Positions 35,069-44,474 of a stretch of DNA of 64,000 nucleotides are shown here, piece by piece; positions within the stretch are counted from its first letter, which is position 1; every line of letters starts with the position of its first letter. The position numbers and the translations under genes were made by a program. The notes under the pieces were generated by a model that did not search any database, was not told where the DNA came from, and saw only the letters and a list, made by a program, of their open reading frames with translations. This DNA is from Alloacidobacterium dinghuense (GTDB taxonomy: Bacteria; Acidobacteriota; Terriglobia; Terriglobales; Acidobacteriaceae). The stretch lies in assembly GCF_014274465.1 (NCBI RefSeq), contig NZ_CP060394.1, forward strand, positions 5,208,001 through 5,272,000, written 5' to 3'.

Positions 35069-36058
35069 TCACGATTGAGTAGAAGCGAAGCGCTTTCGAT
35101 AATCGCGCGGCGGAACGCCCAAAGTTCGAATGAACGCCAATCGCATTTGCTCTTCGCCACTGAAGCCACAATCTCCAGCGATGGTCTCGACTCGATCAGT
35201 AGTCTCCTCAAGCCGTCGTCGTGCAGCATCTAGGCGAATGGCCTCCACTGCCTTCGCGGGGGAGCGGCCACGCGTCTGAGCGTAGATTCGCGCGAAGTTG
35301 CGAGGGCTCATGTGGACGTGATCGGCCAGCGCCTCAACGCGAAGATCGCTCTTCAGGTGCTCTGTGATCCATTGTTCAAGCTCATTGAAACGGTCAGAGT
35401 CGGAGTGGGCCTGCGCATCGAGCAATGCGCTGTACTGCGATTGGCCGCCCGCTCGCTTTAGATACACCACGAGGAAGCGCGCCACCTGAATTGCGACTTC
35501 TCTGCCTGCATCCTGTTCAATCAAAGCCAGCGCCAAATCGATTCCTGAAGTTGCGCCGGCAGAAGTCCACACGGTGCCGTCGTGAACGAAAATCGCATCG
35601 GGCTCCACGGTGACGTTAGAGTGGCGGCTAGCGAGCAACGACGCATGCCTCCAGTGTGTGGCCGCGCGGCGTCCGTCGAGAACTCCCGCCGCAGCCAATA
35701 GAAAACTACCAATGCACACGGAACACACCCGCCTGCACCTTGGAGCGACCTTCCTGATCCAGAGCATGAGAGCGCGATCGCGAGTCACATCTTCTACAAG
35801 GAAGCCGCCCGGCACGACGAGCGTATCAATCGGTTTATTGCCGATGCTGCGCATAGACTTCACATTCAGTTCCACGCCATTGACAGTTCTTACCGGGCCA
35901 CCGCGGGAGGACACCACCGTGCATTCGTAGCTCGTACGGCCCTCTTTCAGAGCGAACTCAGCAGCCACCCGGAAAGCCTCCAGCGGTCCTGATAGATCGA
36001 GCAACGAGACACCTTCGTAGGCAGTAAAGACGATGTGGCGCGATGTGGATGGTCGCAT
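35069..36058 (-). CDS. GlxA-family regulator (DJ-1/PfpI + AraC domains)
   Basis: The product is 329 aa. The N-terminal DJ-1/PfpI domain has FTAYEGVSLLDLSGPLEAFR, VVPGGF, and a CSVCIGSFLLAAAGVLDGRR nucleophile-elbow region. The C-terminal AraC domain has VEALADHVHMSPRNFARIYA and VETIAGDCGFSGEEQMRLAF. Divergent from the decarboxylase-like gene at 36184, with a small palindrome between (36087). It probably controls that gene and perhaps the aldehyde dehydrogenase beyond. Confidence 0.88.
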   Translation of the reverse strand: MRPSTSRHIVFTAYEGVSLLDLSGPLEAFRVAAEFALKEGRTSYECTVVSSRGGPVRTVNGVELNVKSMRSIGNKPIDTLVVPGGFLVEDVTRDRALMLWIRKVAPRCRRVCSVCIGSFLLAAAGVLDGRRAATHWRHASLLASRHSNVTVEPDAIFVHDGTVWTSAGATSGIDLALALIEQDAGREVAIQVARFLVVYLKRAGGQSQYSALLDAQAHSDSDRFNELEQWITEHLKSDLRVEALADHVHMSPRNFARIYAQTRGRSPAKAVEAIRLDAARRRLEETTDRVETIAGDCGFSGEEQMRLAFIRTLGVPPRDYRKRFASTQS

Positions 36059-36086
36059 AACGAACTGGCAGATTTTAAGGGATATA

Positions 36087-36100
36087 TGTCAGTGCTGACA
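36087..36100. promoter_or_regulatory. Candidate operator palindrome between GlxA and the decarboxylase-like gene
   Basis: TGTCAG-TG-CTGACA, six-base arms with a two-base spacer, lies 28 bases before the GlxA start and about 85 before the divergent gene. Position and symmetry suggest an autoregulatory site. Confidence 0.45.
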
Positions 36101-36183
36101 ATCGCCGAGATTCATCAAAGCCATAGAAACACACATGACGGCGACCAACACTCGCTGCCGCGTCTCGAAAGGAATTAACTAAT

Positions 36184-36591
36184 ATGCTCACTAGCATCCT
36201 TGGTGCACGACTAAGCTGGCACTTTGCCAATGGCTGGGTCTTCGAACCTGCCATCGTTGGGCCCGACATCGTCGACTACACCCTGAAAGAGGGGCCACAC
36301 GCTGGACGCCATGCCATCCAGCACTTCTACTACCAGCGGGTAGCTCCGGGAGTCGAGACCACTGTCTGGTACGAGGAGAGTGGCGCGCTCGTCCATATTA
36401 CCTGGTATCTAGAGACACAAACGGTGCATCGGTTCGCTGCTCTTCCTGCCTGGCTGGCCGAGGATATGACCGTTTATCGGGGTGACAACCAAGACCCCGC
36501 GTTCATCGAGAAAATCAGAAAGCTTACTTCAACGAAGCAGGATTGGCCCCGGCACATCCTGAACGATGAGGGCTATTTCAAGGTGATCTGA
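36184..36591 (+). CDS. Phenolic acid decarboxylase / MoaF-like lipocalin-fold protein
   Basis: The product is 135 aa. The pattern WHFANGWVFEPAIVGPDIVD, then HAIQHFYYQRVAPGVETTVW, and ALVHITWYLETQTVH, then ALPAWLAEDMTVYRGDN is that of the small beta-barrel decarboxylases acting on hydroxycinnamic acids, or related MoaF-type proteins. It is divergent from a GlxA regulator and followed by an aldehyde dehydrogenase, consistent with aromatic-acid turnover. Exact family uncertain. Confidence 0.6.
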   Translation: MLTSILGARLSWHFANGWVFEPAIVGPDIVDYTLKEGPHAGRHAIQHFYYQRVAPGVETTVWYEESGALVHITWYLETQTVHRFAALPAWLAEDMTVYRGDNQDPAFIEKIRKLTSTKQDWPRHILNDEGYFKVI

Positions 36592-36690
36592 TCGCCCCCT
36601 GCCGCTTGGCAAGTCGATCTCTATTTTTGTAACTACAACTTTCATGCAAACAAAACTGAATATGCCACAGAGAGTGGCAGGGAGACTTCA

Positions 36691-38052
36691 ATGAACTTCG
36701 AATCACATAATCCGGCGACGGGTGAACTTCTTGGCACTTATCCGGAGCACAACAAGGCAGAAATCGAGGTACGCTTGCAGTCCGCTTGGGACGGCTGGCG
36801 GCACTGGTCCCGCACCCCATTGCACGAGCGAATCGCCTTTCTCACTCGGCTCGCCGAGCTGCTGGAAGAACGGGTCGAGACCTATGCCCGCCTGATCACC
36901 GCCGAGATGGGCAAGCCGCTGGCTGACTCCATTTTCGAGATCAAGAAATGCGCCTGGGACGCCCGCCACCTCGCCGAAATGGGGGAGGCTTATCTCAAGC
37001 CACAGCCCGTCCCCGGCATACCGGCACAGATCATCTATGAATCGATAGGGCCGATCTTCTCCGTTCAGCCGTGGAACGTACCCTTCTGGCAGGTGCTGCG
37101 TTTCTTCAACACCACAGCCCTTGTCGGCAATACCGCGATCATCAAGCATGCCGAAACAGTGCAAGGCTGCGCCGAGGCGCTGGAGACCCTGGTGCGCGAC
37201 GCCGGTGGCCCCGAAGGACTCTATGTGAACCTTGCGATCCCGGTTGAGGCGTGTGCGGCCGTCATCGCCGATCCACGGGTGCGGGCCGCCACCGTCACCG
37301 GCAGCGTCCGCGCCGGCCGCGCCGTTGCGGAGGAAGCGGCCCGAGTCGGCAAGAGAGTGGTGCTGGAACTCGGCGGTTCCGATCCATTCATCGTTCTGGA
37401 GGACGCCGATCTTGCGAAGGCCGTAGAGAACGGCGTGGCATCGCGCTACTTCAACAATAGTGAGGGTTGCATTTGCGCCAAGCGCTTCTTAGTGGCGGAG
37501 TCTCTGTTTGACGACTTCACCAAGGCTTTTGTCGAACAATCCAAGGCGCTGCCCATGGGCGATCCCATGAAGGATGGCGTCAAGCTCGGCCCACTGGCCA
37601 GCTCCGGTGCCCGCAAGAACCTCCATCGCCAGGTGCTCGACGCGGTAAAGGCTGGAGCACGCATTCTCACTGGCGGTGAGATCCCCGACGGCCCCGGCAA
37701 TTTCTACCCGGCGACGGTGCTTGTGGGGCTGCCGCCCGATGCCGCGATAGCCAAGGAAGAATTCTTTGGTCCCGTGGCTATGATTTTCCCCTTCAAGACC
37801 GAGGACGAGGCGATTCACCTCGCCAACATCACTGACTTCGGTCTCAGCGCGGCAGTCTGGAGCCGCGATCTCGTCAAGGCCCGCCGGGTTGCTGGCGAGA
37901 TCGAGTCTGGAATGGTATTTATCAATGACTTCACCCGCACCGATCCCCGCGCACCGTTCGGAGGCTTCAAGGCTTCAGGGTATGGGCGCGAACTTGGCGC
38001 TCCCGGCGCACTGGAACTTACCAACCCAAAAGTGATCTGGCAGGCTGCCTGA
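36691..38052 (+). CDS. NAD(P)-dependent succinate-semialdehyde/aldehyde dehydrogenase
   Basis: The product is 453 aa. NPATGELLGTYPEH starts the domain, FSVQPWNVPFWQVLRF is the oxyanion/Asn region, VVLELGGSDPFIVLEDADL contains the general-base Glu, and NNSEGCICAKRF carries the catalytic Cys. KEEFFGPVAMIFPF and FGGFKASGYGRELG close the protein. It would oxidize an aldehyde to an acid in the cytoplasm. The SSADH subgroup is the best match. Confidence 0.9.
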   Translation: MNFESHNPATGELLGTYPEHNKAEIEVRLQSAWDGWRHWSRTPLHERIAFLTRLAELLEERVETYARLITAEMGKPLADSIFEIKKCAWDARHLAEMGEAYLKPQPVPGIPAQIIYESIGPIFSVQPWNVPFWQVLRFFNTTALVGNTAIIKHAETVQGCAEALETLVRDAGGPEGLYVNLAIPVEACAAVIADPRVRAATVTGSVRAGRAVAEEAARVGKRVVLELGGSDPFIVLEDADLAKAVENGVASRYFNNSEGCICAKRFLVAESLFDDFTKAFVEQSKALPMGDPMKDGVKLGPLASSGARKNLHRQVLDAVKAGARILTGGEIPDGPGNFYPATVLVGLPPDAAIAKEEFFGPVAMIFPFKTEDEAIHLANITDFGLSAAVWSRDLVKARRVAGEIESGMVFINDFTRTDPRAPFGGFKASGYGRELGAPGALELTNPKVIWQAA

Positions 38053-38170
38053 ACAACGGTACGCGCCGAATACCAACCCACACTCGACGTTGACCTGGTG
38101 AAATGATTCGTCGTCACGCGCCGAGAAGCAATTTCTTCGGTACAGTCCGAAGGTAAATAGGAGATAACAA

Positions 38171-39124
38171 ATGAGCAGCCAAGTCCGTACAGAACGCGGA
38201 TCACAGAACATGGTAGATACTTCGGATGCAGCACTGGCCGCTTCACTTTCCGGTGATTTCAGGAACGGCTATGGCGAAGTGAACGGCACCCGCATCCACT
38301 ATGTCGAGGGTGGCAAAGGCACGCCCGTGCTCCTGCTGCCGGGCTGGCCCCAGACTTGGTGGCAGTTCCATAAGATCATGCCGGAACTGGCGAAGCGCCA
38401 CCGCGTCATCGCGGTTGATCTTCGCGGGATGGGAGGTTCTGCTAAACCGGCCTTGGGCTACGACAAGAAGAACATGGCCAAGGATATTCACGAGCTGACC
38501 CAAGCGCTCGGGTACAAGCAGGTCAACATCGCCGGACACGATATCGGAGCAATGGTCGCCTACAGCTTCGCTGCTAACTATCCAGATGCGACGGTCAAAA
38601 TTTGCCTGATCGACGTTGCGCACCCCGAAGAGAGTCTCTACACAATGTCGCTGCTCCCTCCACCCGGGCATGCGGTCCGCGGAACCGGGGAATCAATCCA
38701 TCCGGTCTATCTCTGGTGGTTCGCTTTCAATCAACTGCCGGACCTTCCGCAACAACTGCTGGCTGGGAAGTTTAGGTTACTGATCGACTGGCTCTTCGAT
38801 TCTCAACTGCGAAATCCCGCTGCGATCTCGGAGCGTGATCGTGCGATCTACGCCGCGGCGTACTCGCAGCCGGATGCGATCCGCGCTGGAAACGGCTGGT
38901 ATCAGACGTTTGGACAGGACATCATTGACGCCAAACACTACGGCCAGATAGCAACGCCAGTTCTAGCCTTGGCCGGTGAACGTAATTATCCTTATCTGCG
39001 CGAGCTTCTTCCGACACAGGCTTCAGACGTGCGTGTCGCAAAGGTCAACTCCAGTAGCCACTATGTCCCCGAGGACCAACCCGAGGCCGTTGTGCGAGAA
39101 CTTCTCGGATTCTTTAAGTCATAG
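38171..39124 (+). CDS. Alpha/beta hydrolase, epoxide-hydrolase-like
   Basis: The product is 317 aa. The PGWPQTWWQFHK oxyanion motif (HGXP type), VDLRGMGGS, and nucleophile elbow AGHDIGAMVA with Asp124 mark an epoxide hydrolase/dehalogenase-type member. NSSSHYVPEDQPEAVV carries the catalytic His. GGAG upstream supports the start. A hairpin terminator follows at 39152. Confidence 0.85.
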   Translation: MSSQVRTERGSQNMVDTSDAALAASLSGDFRNGYGEVNGTRIHYVEGGKGTPVLLLPGWPQTWWQFHKIMPELAKRHRVIAVDLRGMGGSAKPALGYDKKNMAKDIHELTQALGYKQVNIAGHDIGAMVAYSFAANYPDATVKICLIDVAHPEESLYTMSLLPPPGHAVRGTGESIHPVYLWWFAFNQLPDLPQQLLAGKFRLLIDWLFDSQLRNPAAISERDRAIYAAAYSQPDAIRAGNGWYQTFGQDIIDAKHYGQIATPVLALAGERNYPYLRELLPTQASDVRVAKVNSSSHYVPEDQPEAVVRELLGFFKS

Positions 39125-39151
39125 GGCTTACTGTGAGCTGCCAATCAAGTG

Positions 39152-39180
39152 AGAAGACCGCGCCTGATGGGGTCTTCTTC
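39152..39180 (+). terminator. Candidate Rho-independent terminator
   Basis: Arms AGAAGACC / GGTCTTCT around an 11-base loop, followed by a short pyrimidine stretch. It follows the hydrolase gene by about 30 bases. Confidence 0.6.
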
Positions 39181-39302
39181 CAATCATTCATGAACGCGAC
39201 GAGATCGTACCGCATCCTGAAAGTCACAAGTGTGCTGTGCTCGGTCGCGTGAAAAGTAGCGTAGGTCGCTACTACAGAGTCTCAACCGAGGAGAAAAATT
39301 CG

Positions 39303-40427
39303 ATGAGCAAAAATACAACCCAGATTAGAGCTGCCGTCGCGCGAGAGAAAGGCGGCCCTTTTAGCATCGAAACCCTAACTTTGGACGCTCCGCGCCGAGA
39401 CGAAGTCTTAGTCAGGGTCGTAGCCACCGGCTTGTGCCACACAGATATGGTTGCACGTGACCAGAGCTACCCGGTGCCACATCCAATCGTGCTCGGACAC
39501 GAAGGTGCTGGAATCGTTGAGAGCGTAGGCGCTGACGTTCTCAAAGTCGCGCCCGGCGATTCCGTGGTGCTCACCTTCTTGACATGCGGACGTTGTAAGC
39601 CTTGTCGCTTGGGAAGGATGGCACATTGCGAGAAGACGTTCCCACTCTGCTTCGGTGGAGCACGGTTGGACGGCAGCACTGCTACACTCGACGGCCAGGG
39701 AGAGAAAGTTCACGATCACTTTTTCGGGCAATCGTCCTTTGCCACGTACGCACTCGCCAATGAACGCAACGTGGTCAAGGTCAGCAGTGACGTACCGCTC
39801 GAACGCCTCGGTCCGCTCGGATGCGGTATTCAGACCGGAGCCGGCGCCGTAATGAATGCACTGAATGTGAGACCGGGTACAAGTTTCGCTTCCTTCGGCG
39901 CGGGCGCAGTTGGGTACTCTGCGATCATGGCAGCACGGGCTGTTGGGGCAACAACCATCGTCGCCATAGACATCGTGCCCTCGCGTCTGGAAATGGCAAA
40001 GGAACTGGGCGCGACGCATGCTATTAACAGTAAACAGACAAATCCGGTCGAGGCGATCCGAGATATTACTGGTGGCGGAGTCGATTACTCGCTGGAGACC
40101 TCTGGGAACCCCAGTGTGTTGCATCAGGCGATAGAAGCACTCGGATCTCTCGGCACGTGCGGAATCGTCGGAGCAGAGCCGCTAGGCACAGAGGTGAGCT
40201 TTGACGTGAACACCCTGATGATACAAGGCAAAGGGATACGCGGCATTCTTGAGGGTGAGAGCGTTCCTGACATTTTTATCCCGCAGCTCATCGAACTCAA
40301 CGCGCAGGGGCGCTTCCCGTTCGAGAAACTGATGAAGTTTTACAGCCTCGATCAAATCAATCAAGCTGCGCAAGACAGTGAAAAAGGGGTCACAATCAAA
40401 CCCGTCATTCGCCTATTAGCAGCGTGA
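39303..40427 (+). CDS. Zinc-dependent aryl-alcohol dehydrogenase-like protein
   Basis: The product is 374 aa. Catalytic zinc ligands are visible in GLCHTDM, LGHEGAG and GPLGCGIQTGAGAV; structural-zinc cysteines are in TCGRCKPCRLGRMAHCEK. The Rossmann motif is SFGAGAVGYSAIMAAR. The profile is that of benzyl/aryl-alcohol dehydrogenases (XylB type). GAGGAG precedes the ATG. With the aldehyde dehydrogenase and decarboxylase-like genes it fits aromatic-alcohol oxidation. Confidence 0.88.
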   Translation: MSKNTTQIRAAVAREKGGPFSIETLTLDAPRRDEVLVRVVATGLCHTDMVARDQSYPVPHPIVLGHEGAGIVESVGADVLKVAPGDSVVLTFLTCGRCKPCRLGRMAHCEKTFPLCFGGARLDGSTATLDGQGEKVHDHFFGQSSFATYALANERNVVKVSSDVPLERLGPLGCGIQTGAGAVMNALNVRPGTSFASFGAGAVGYSAIMAARAVGATTIVAIDIVPSRLEMAKELGATHAINSKQTNPVEAIRDITGGGVDYSLETSGNPSVLHQAIEALGSLGTCGIVGAEPLGTEVSFDVNTLMIQGKGIRGILEGESVPDIFIPQLIELNAQGRFPFEKLMKFYSLDQINQAAQDSEKGVTIKPVIRLLAA

Positions 40428-40716
40428 GCGGGGAGGGATACTCGGTGTCACTGGTCACAAATTTCGCTTTATTCCGCGCTCGGGTGGCCAGAGTGAGGCA
40501 CTGGACGCGGCTCTAGCCGCTTGGTCGGAGCCCACCCGGCTAGAAGCCGGATGCCTCAACGACGATCTGCACCGGTCCGTCGATGAAGCAGATGCGGCGG
40601 TCATCGCTACTCGAAGAGACATCGTGTCGGTAACGATCCGGATGGCGCCCGGAGCCCAAAATCTTAAACTCACCCGTCACCGAGACGAGTGCCGGAAATG
40701 AAGCATGGAGATGATT
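40428..40716. other. Intergenic stretch with a possible minus-strand remnant
   Basis: No intact gene. On the minus strand, about 40700 to 40540 reads open with LGSGRHPDRYRHDVSSSSDD and a stop after VQIVVEASGF, which looks like a protein C terminus. I do not recognise the family, and it has no start of its own. Confidence 0.35.
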
Positions 40717-41217
40717 ATGTCTAAATCGCAACCGATCAACCGAGGTGCCGCGATATTTTATGGTGAACTCATTGCTGGAATACTCGATGCGGCCGACGGC
40801 TTCGCGGCCTATTACTTCGCGGCAGGCTTCAACCCGATCCAAGTTCTGCAATTTATTGCCAGCGGCCTTTATGGAGCGGCCGCTTTTCAAAAGGGAATTT
40901 CCGGCGCCTTGGTTGGTCTCCTCGCCCATTTTTTCCTGGCCTTCGCGGTCGCCGCCATCTACGCGGGAGCAAGCCGGTTTCTGCCCATGCTAAACAGGGA
41001 GGCGGTAATGTGGGGCACGATCTACGGCGTTGCGGTATTCATTGTTATGAACCTTGTCGTACTACCGCACACAGCAGTCGTGAAATCACCCTTGTCTTTG
41101 CCGCTCTTGCTGAACGGGGTTCTCGGGCACGCTTTATTCGTTGGCTTACCGATCGCCTTGGCAGCCCGACGCATTACAAACCAGTCCAGCTTCAGTGCTC
41201 AGGCGGCTCAACTATAA
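40717..41217 (+). CDS. Hypothetical membrane protein with about five helices
   Basis: The product is 166 aa. Hydrophobic segments include NPIQVLQFIASGLYGAAAF, SGALVGLLAHFFLAFAVAAI, MWGTIYGVAVFIVMNLVVL and LNGVLGHALFVGLPIALAA. No enzyme motif is visible and I do not recognise a named family with confidence. GGAG at 40708-40711 favours this ATG over one four codons earlier. Confidence 0.7.
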   Translation: MSKSQPINRGAAIFYGELIAGILDAADGFAAYYFAAGFNPIQVLQFIASGLYGAAAFQKGISGALVGLLAHFFLAFAVAAIYAGASRFLPMLNREAVMWGTIYGVAVFIVMNLVVLPHTAVVKSPLSLPLLLNGVLGHALFVGLPIALAARRITNQSSFSAQAAQL

Positions 41218-41426
41218 ATCTGTAGGAGCAACTCCAGACCAGAACATTCCGGAAAAACACGGCCCGCCATTTAGAGGAAGGGTGCGGTTTACTACGGCAC
41301 AAAACTCTCTGGTGCTCACTGCCACAGGCGAAGAGATTGCTCAACCTTCAAGCCACGGCGCCTAAATTGGGTCAACGACTAACCCAATCGCTCCCCTCGG
41401 GGAACGCAAAAAGAAAGGAACACACT

Positions 41427-41906
41427 ATGGAAGCACGCCTTAATGCTCAGCAAGAGTCTCCAGCGGCTTACGCGGCCATGGTCGGTTTGGAGACGTTTAT
41501 TCGAAAAGCATCCAAACTCGAACCATCGCTTGTCGAACTCGTGAAGATGCGCGCCTCGCAGATCAATGGATGTGCCTATTGTATTGATATCCACTCCAAA
41601 GATGCCCGCAGCGAAGGCGAGACGGAACAGCGTTTGTATGCGCTTAACGCATGGAGAGAGACACCATTCTTCACCGCACGAGAGCGCGCTGCTCTAGCAT
41701 GGACCGAGGCTCTGACCCTGATTACGGAGTGCCATGTGCCGGATGACATATATGAGTTAGCGAAGCAGAGTTTCTAGGATGAGGAACTCGTAAATCTCAC
41801 ACTGGCTGTCATCACCATCAACGGTTGGAACCGTCTCGCGATTTCATTTCGATCGGTACCAGGAGCCTACCAGCCAGGAATGCGTAGCAAGGTGGCATCA
41901 AAATGA
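41427..41906 (+). pseudogene. Carboxymuconolactone decarboxylase-family gene with an internal TAG
   Basis: The frame starts MEARLNAQQESPAAYAAMVG and carries the CAYC site and IDIHSKDAR. It then meets TAG at 41775-41777 right after ELAKQSF. Reading on in the same frame gives DEELVNLTLAVITINGWNRL, the normal end of AhpD-like proteins, to a TGA at 41904 that overlaps the next gene's ATG. So a nonsense change probably shortens a 159-codon protein to 116 codons. The active site remains, so partial function is possible. Confidence 0.85.
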
Positions 41907-42286
41907 TCAAACGCATACTCATGGTTTCAATTCTTCTGACTGGAACACTTGTGGCCCAAGAACCAAAGGTAACGCCGCTTCTGTCGAAGGACTTGACAGG
42001 AATTCCTGGCAAGGAAGGCCTGATGATTACGGTCGACTACCCACCAGGTGCGACGGACGCGATCCACCGTCATAATGCCCATGTCTTCGTCTACGTTCTC
42101 GAAGGGTCGGTTGTGATGCAAGTCAGAGGTGGCAAGGAAGTAACGCTTCGCCCAGGCCAAACCTTCTACGAGGGCCCACAGGACGTACACATCGTAGGTC
42201 GCAACGCCAGTAAGTCGAAACCCGCAAAGTTCCTTGTTTTCTTTGTGAAGAATAAAGGTGCGCCGCTTCTTCTTCCCGCCAAGTAA
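41903..42286 (+). CDS. Secreted cupin-domain protein
   Basis: The product is 127 aa. MIKRILMVSILLTGTLVA is a signal peptide. The cupin motif is GATDAIHRHNAHVFVYVLEG, with a second block RPGQTFYEGPQDVHIV giving His/Glu ligands. The ATG overlaps the original end of the CMD gene (ATGA), indicating ancestral co-translation. Confidence 0.82.
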   Translation: MIKRILMVSILLTGTLVAQEPKVTPLLSKDLTGIPGKEGLMITVDYPPGATDAIHRHNAHVFVYVLEGSVVMQVRGGKEVTLRPGQTFYEGPQDVHIVGRNASKSKPAKFLVFFVKNKGAPLLLPAK

Positions 42287-42415
42287 CTGTGCACTCCGCG
42301 AGAATCCAAGCTGGTGGTTTCCCAATGCTCCTCGGGCGGTCTGGACTGAGGCTCGATGAACTACTTATCAGTGGCGCTTACTTGCGGACCATAGGAAATC
42401 GGAGTCAAGCAGTCG

Positions 42416-42850
42416 ATGATAGAAAAAATACTTCACACAGATCCAGACTACGCCTTGACCTTTCTGAGCATTATTGCTGGACTCATCATCTTTCCATACG
42501 GAATGCAGAAACTCTTCGGATGGTTTGGGGGGCCAGGACTCGACGGCACTCTGAAAGACCTAGATTCTCGCAGGATTCCGAAAAGCATTGCATGGCTGAT
42601 CATCGTCGGACAGTCTTTTGGAAGCATTGCGCTAATAGCAGGCTTTTTGGGCAGAATCGCGGCTGGTGGTCTGTTCATAATCTTTACTGGTGCCCTTATA
42701 GTGCATTTGCCCGATGGATGGGCAATGAATTGGTTTGGCGAAAAGAACGGGGAAGGGATTGAGTATCACGTCATGCTCCTCTCGCTGCTCTTGATAGCCA
42801 TCGTTAGAGGATGCGGCGCCATGTCAATCGATCTTTGGCTAGCATCTTAG
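42416..42850 (+). CDS. DoxX-family membrane protein
   Basis: The product is 144 aa. The FLSIIAGLIIFPYGMQKLFG entry helix is a textbook DoxX motif, followed by SIAWLIIVGQSFGSIALIAG and two more helices, with YHVMLLSLLLIAIVRG at the end. It follows the cupin gene and precedes a broken SDR on the same strand. Confidence 0.86.
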   Translation: MIEKILHTDPDYALTFLSIIAGLIIFPYGMQKLFGWFGGPGLDGTLKDLDSRRIPKSIAWLIIVGQSFGSIALIAGFLGRIAAGGLFIIFTGALIVHLPDGWAMNWFGEKNGEGIEYHVMLLSLLLIAIVRGCGAMSIDLWLAS

Positions 42851-42893
42851 AAACAGTTACCACGACAAATATCAGGATTGGATTGGAGTATCA

Positions 42894-43667
42894 ATGTCTC
42901 AGGTATGGCTCGTTACCGGCAGTTCTCGTGGACTCGGCCGTGCATTCGTTGAAGCTGCTCTGCGGTCTGGCCATCGAGTAGCTGCTACCGCACGCCATAT
43001 CGGAAGTCTGCAATCTCTTAAGGGACAGTTCGGAGACCGGGTTCTTCCGCTTCAACTCGATGTCACTGATGAGGACCTGGCCTCCCGTGTGGTGCAAACG
43101 ACGATTGATTCCTTTGGCGGGCTGGATGTGCTCGTCAACAATGCCGGCTACGGCAAATGTAGCCCCTATCGAAGAGACACCGCTGCAGGAGTTCCGAGAA
43201 CAAATTGAAACGAACCTGTTTGGCGTCATCATTATGACGAAGGCTGTCCTGCCCTACTTCCGCGAGCGCAAGGCGGGGAGAATCTTTCAAATCTCATCGA
43301 TTGGCGGCCGGATTGGACCAATAGGTCGCGGGCCTTATGCAGCGGCTAAGTTCGGGATGGAAGGCTTCTCGGAATCACTAGCAAAAGAAGTTGGCCCACT
43401 CGGGATTCGCGTGACAATTGTGGAGCCGGGGGGTTCCGGACAGATTTTGCAGGCTCGTCAACCACGCTGACGGGTGGCCGCCCTGAGTACGACGCCACGG
43501 TAGGAAATGTTGTGAGATTCCAGCGCAATTTTGCCGGAAAGCAGCCCGGGGATCCGACGAAAGCGGCTTCCATCCTCCTTCAGTTGGCACTCGACGACCA
43601 ACCTCCTCTGCGTATCGTGCTTGGCAGAGACGCCTATGAAGCAGCCGAGAATCTTTCAGATAACTGA
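42894..43667 (+). pseudogene. Short-chain dehydrogenase broken by two frameshifts
   Basis: Frame one gives MSQVWLVTGSSRGLGRAFVE to VLVNNAGYGK. One extra A near 43155 shifts the frame; the next reads NVAPIEETPLQEFREQIETN, then ISSIGGRIG and YAAAKFGMEG with the catalytic YxxxK. A second shift at the G run near 43428 leads to FRTDFAGSSTTLTGGRPEYD and the tail to a stop at 43665-43667. All parts of a 255-residue SDR are present in three frames. Confidence 0.88.
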
Positions 43668-44358
43668 TAATCCTCTCTCCGCGGCGCGGAGCCAGGCGAC
43701 GAATACGATCGTGAGTTCCATGGTCCCTGCGCTGCAAGCATTACTTCAACGCCTGCCGAAGTCCTCTCGCAAAGAGCCGCAGATTACTCGTCGTATCGTT
43801 CCCGTCGCGGCACAAGACCCAATACAACCCGAATTCGCAATGCAGGAGATTGCGCGCGCCGTGGGTCGCGACATCATCGTCGTCGAGGAGGCACCCTCAC
43901 ACCGGCCAGCAATGCAGAAACATCTTCCGATACTCCGGCCCAAAGGCTTTTACACGATGGCCAGCGGAGGATTGGGCTGGGGGCTGCCGGCGGCTGTTGG
44001 TGTCGCGCTCGCCGAAAAACAGCCCGTGGTCTGCCTCATCGGGGACGGCTCGGCCATGTACTCCATCCAAGCTCTTTGGACCGCCGTACAGGAGAAGCTT
44101 CCCATGGTCATGAGTGTCCTGAACAACCACGGCTACGGCGCAATGAAATCTTTCAGCCAACTCTTGGGGAACAGCGAACCTCCTGGCATCCGCCTACCGG
44201 GGATCTCATACGTGGATGTCGCTCGCGGATTTGGGGCGGTCGGAGTCGAGGTCACTCGGTCAGGCGATATCTACGGCGCACTGCAAGATGCACTTCAAAG
44301 AGAGAGCCCGACCTTGATCGACATTCAGATAGATCCGAGCGCCGGCGATCTTTATTGA
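43648..44358 (+). pseudogene. Benzoylformate decarboxylase-like ThDP enzyme, N-terminally truncated
   Basis: Homology begins abruptly at RIFQITDNPLSAARSQATN and includes the ThDP-binding block VCLIGDGSAMYSIQALWTAV, with VLNNHGYGAMK, then SYVDVARGFGAVGVEV and a normal C terminus to 44358. About the first 300 residues of a 520-residue enzyme are missing. The junction coincides with the end of the broken SDR, whose last codons share the same bases in another frame. GGLGWGLPAAVGVALA matches benzoylformate decarboxylases better than acetolactate synthases. Confidence 0.8.
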
Positions 44359-44474
44359 AGAACGATTGGAGCTCCGGCCGCTGAACATTCTTACTAGCGC
44401 GATGTCGGAGCTCTGTCACCTCGGTACGTCGCGAACGGTTCACACCTCTTCACCTTACTAAGGAGAATCAAGTC

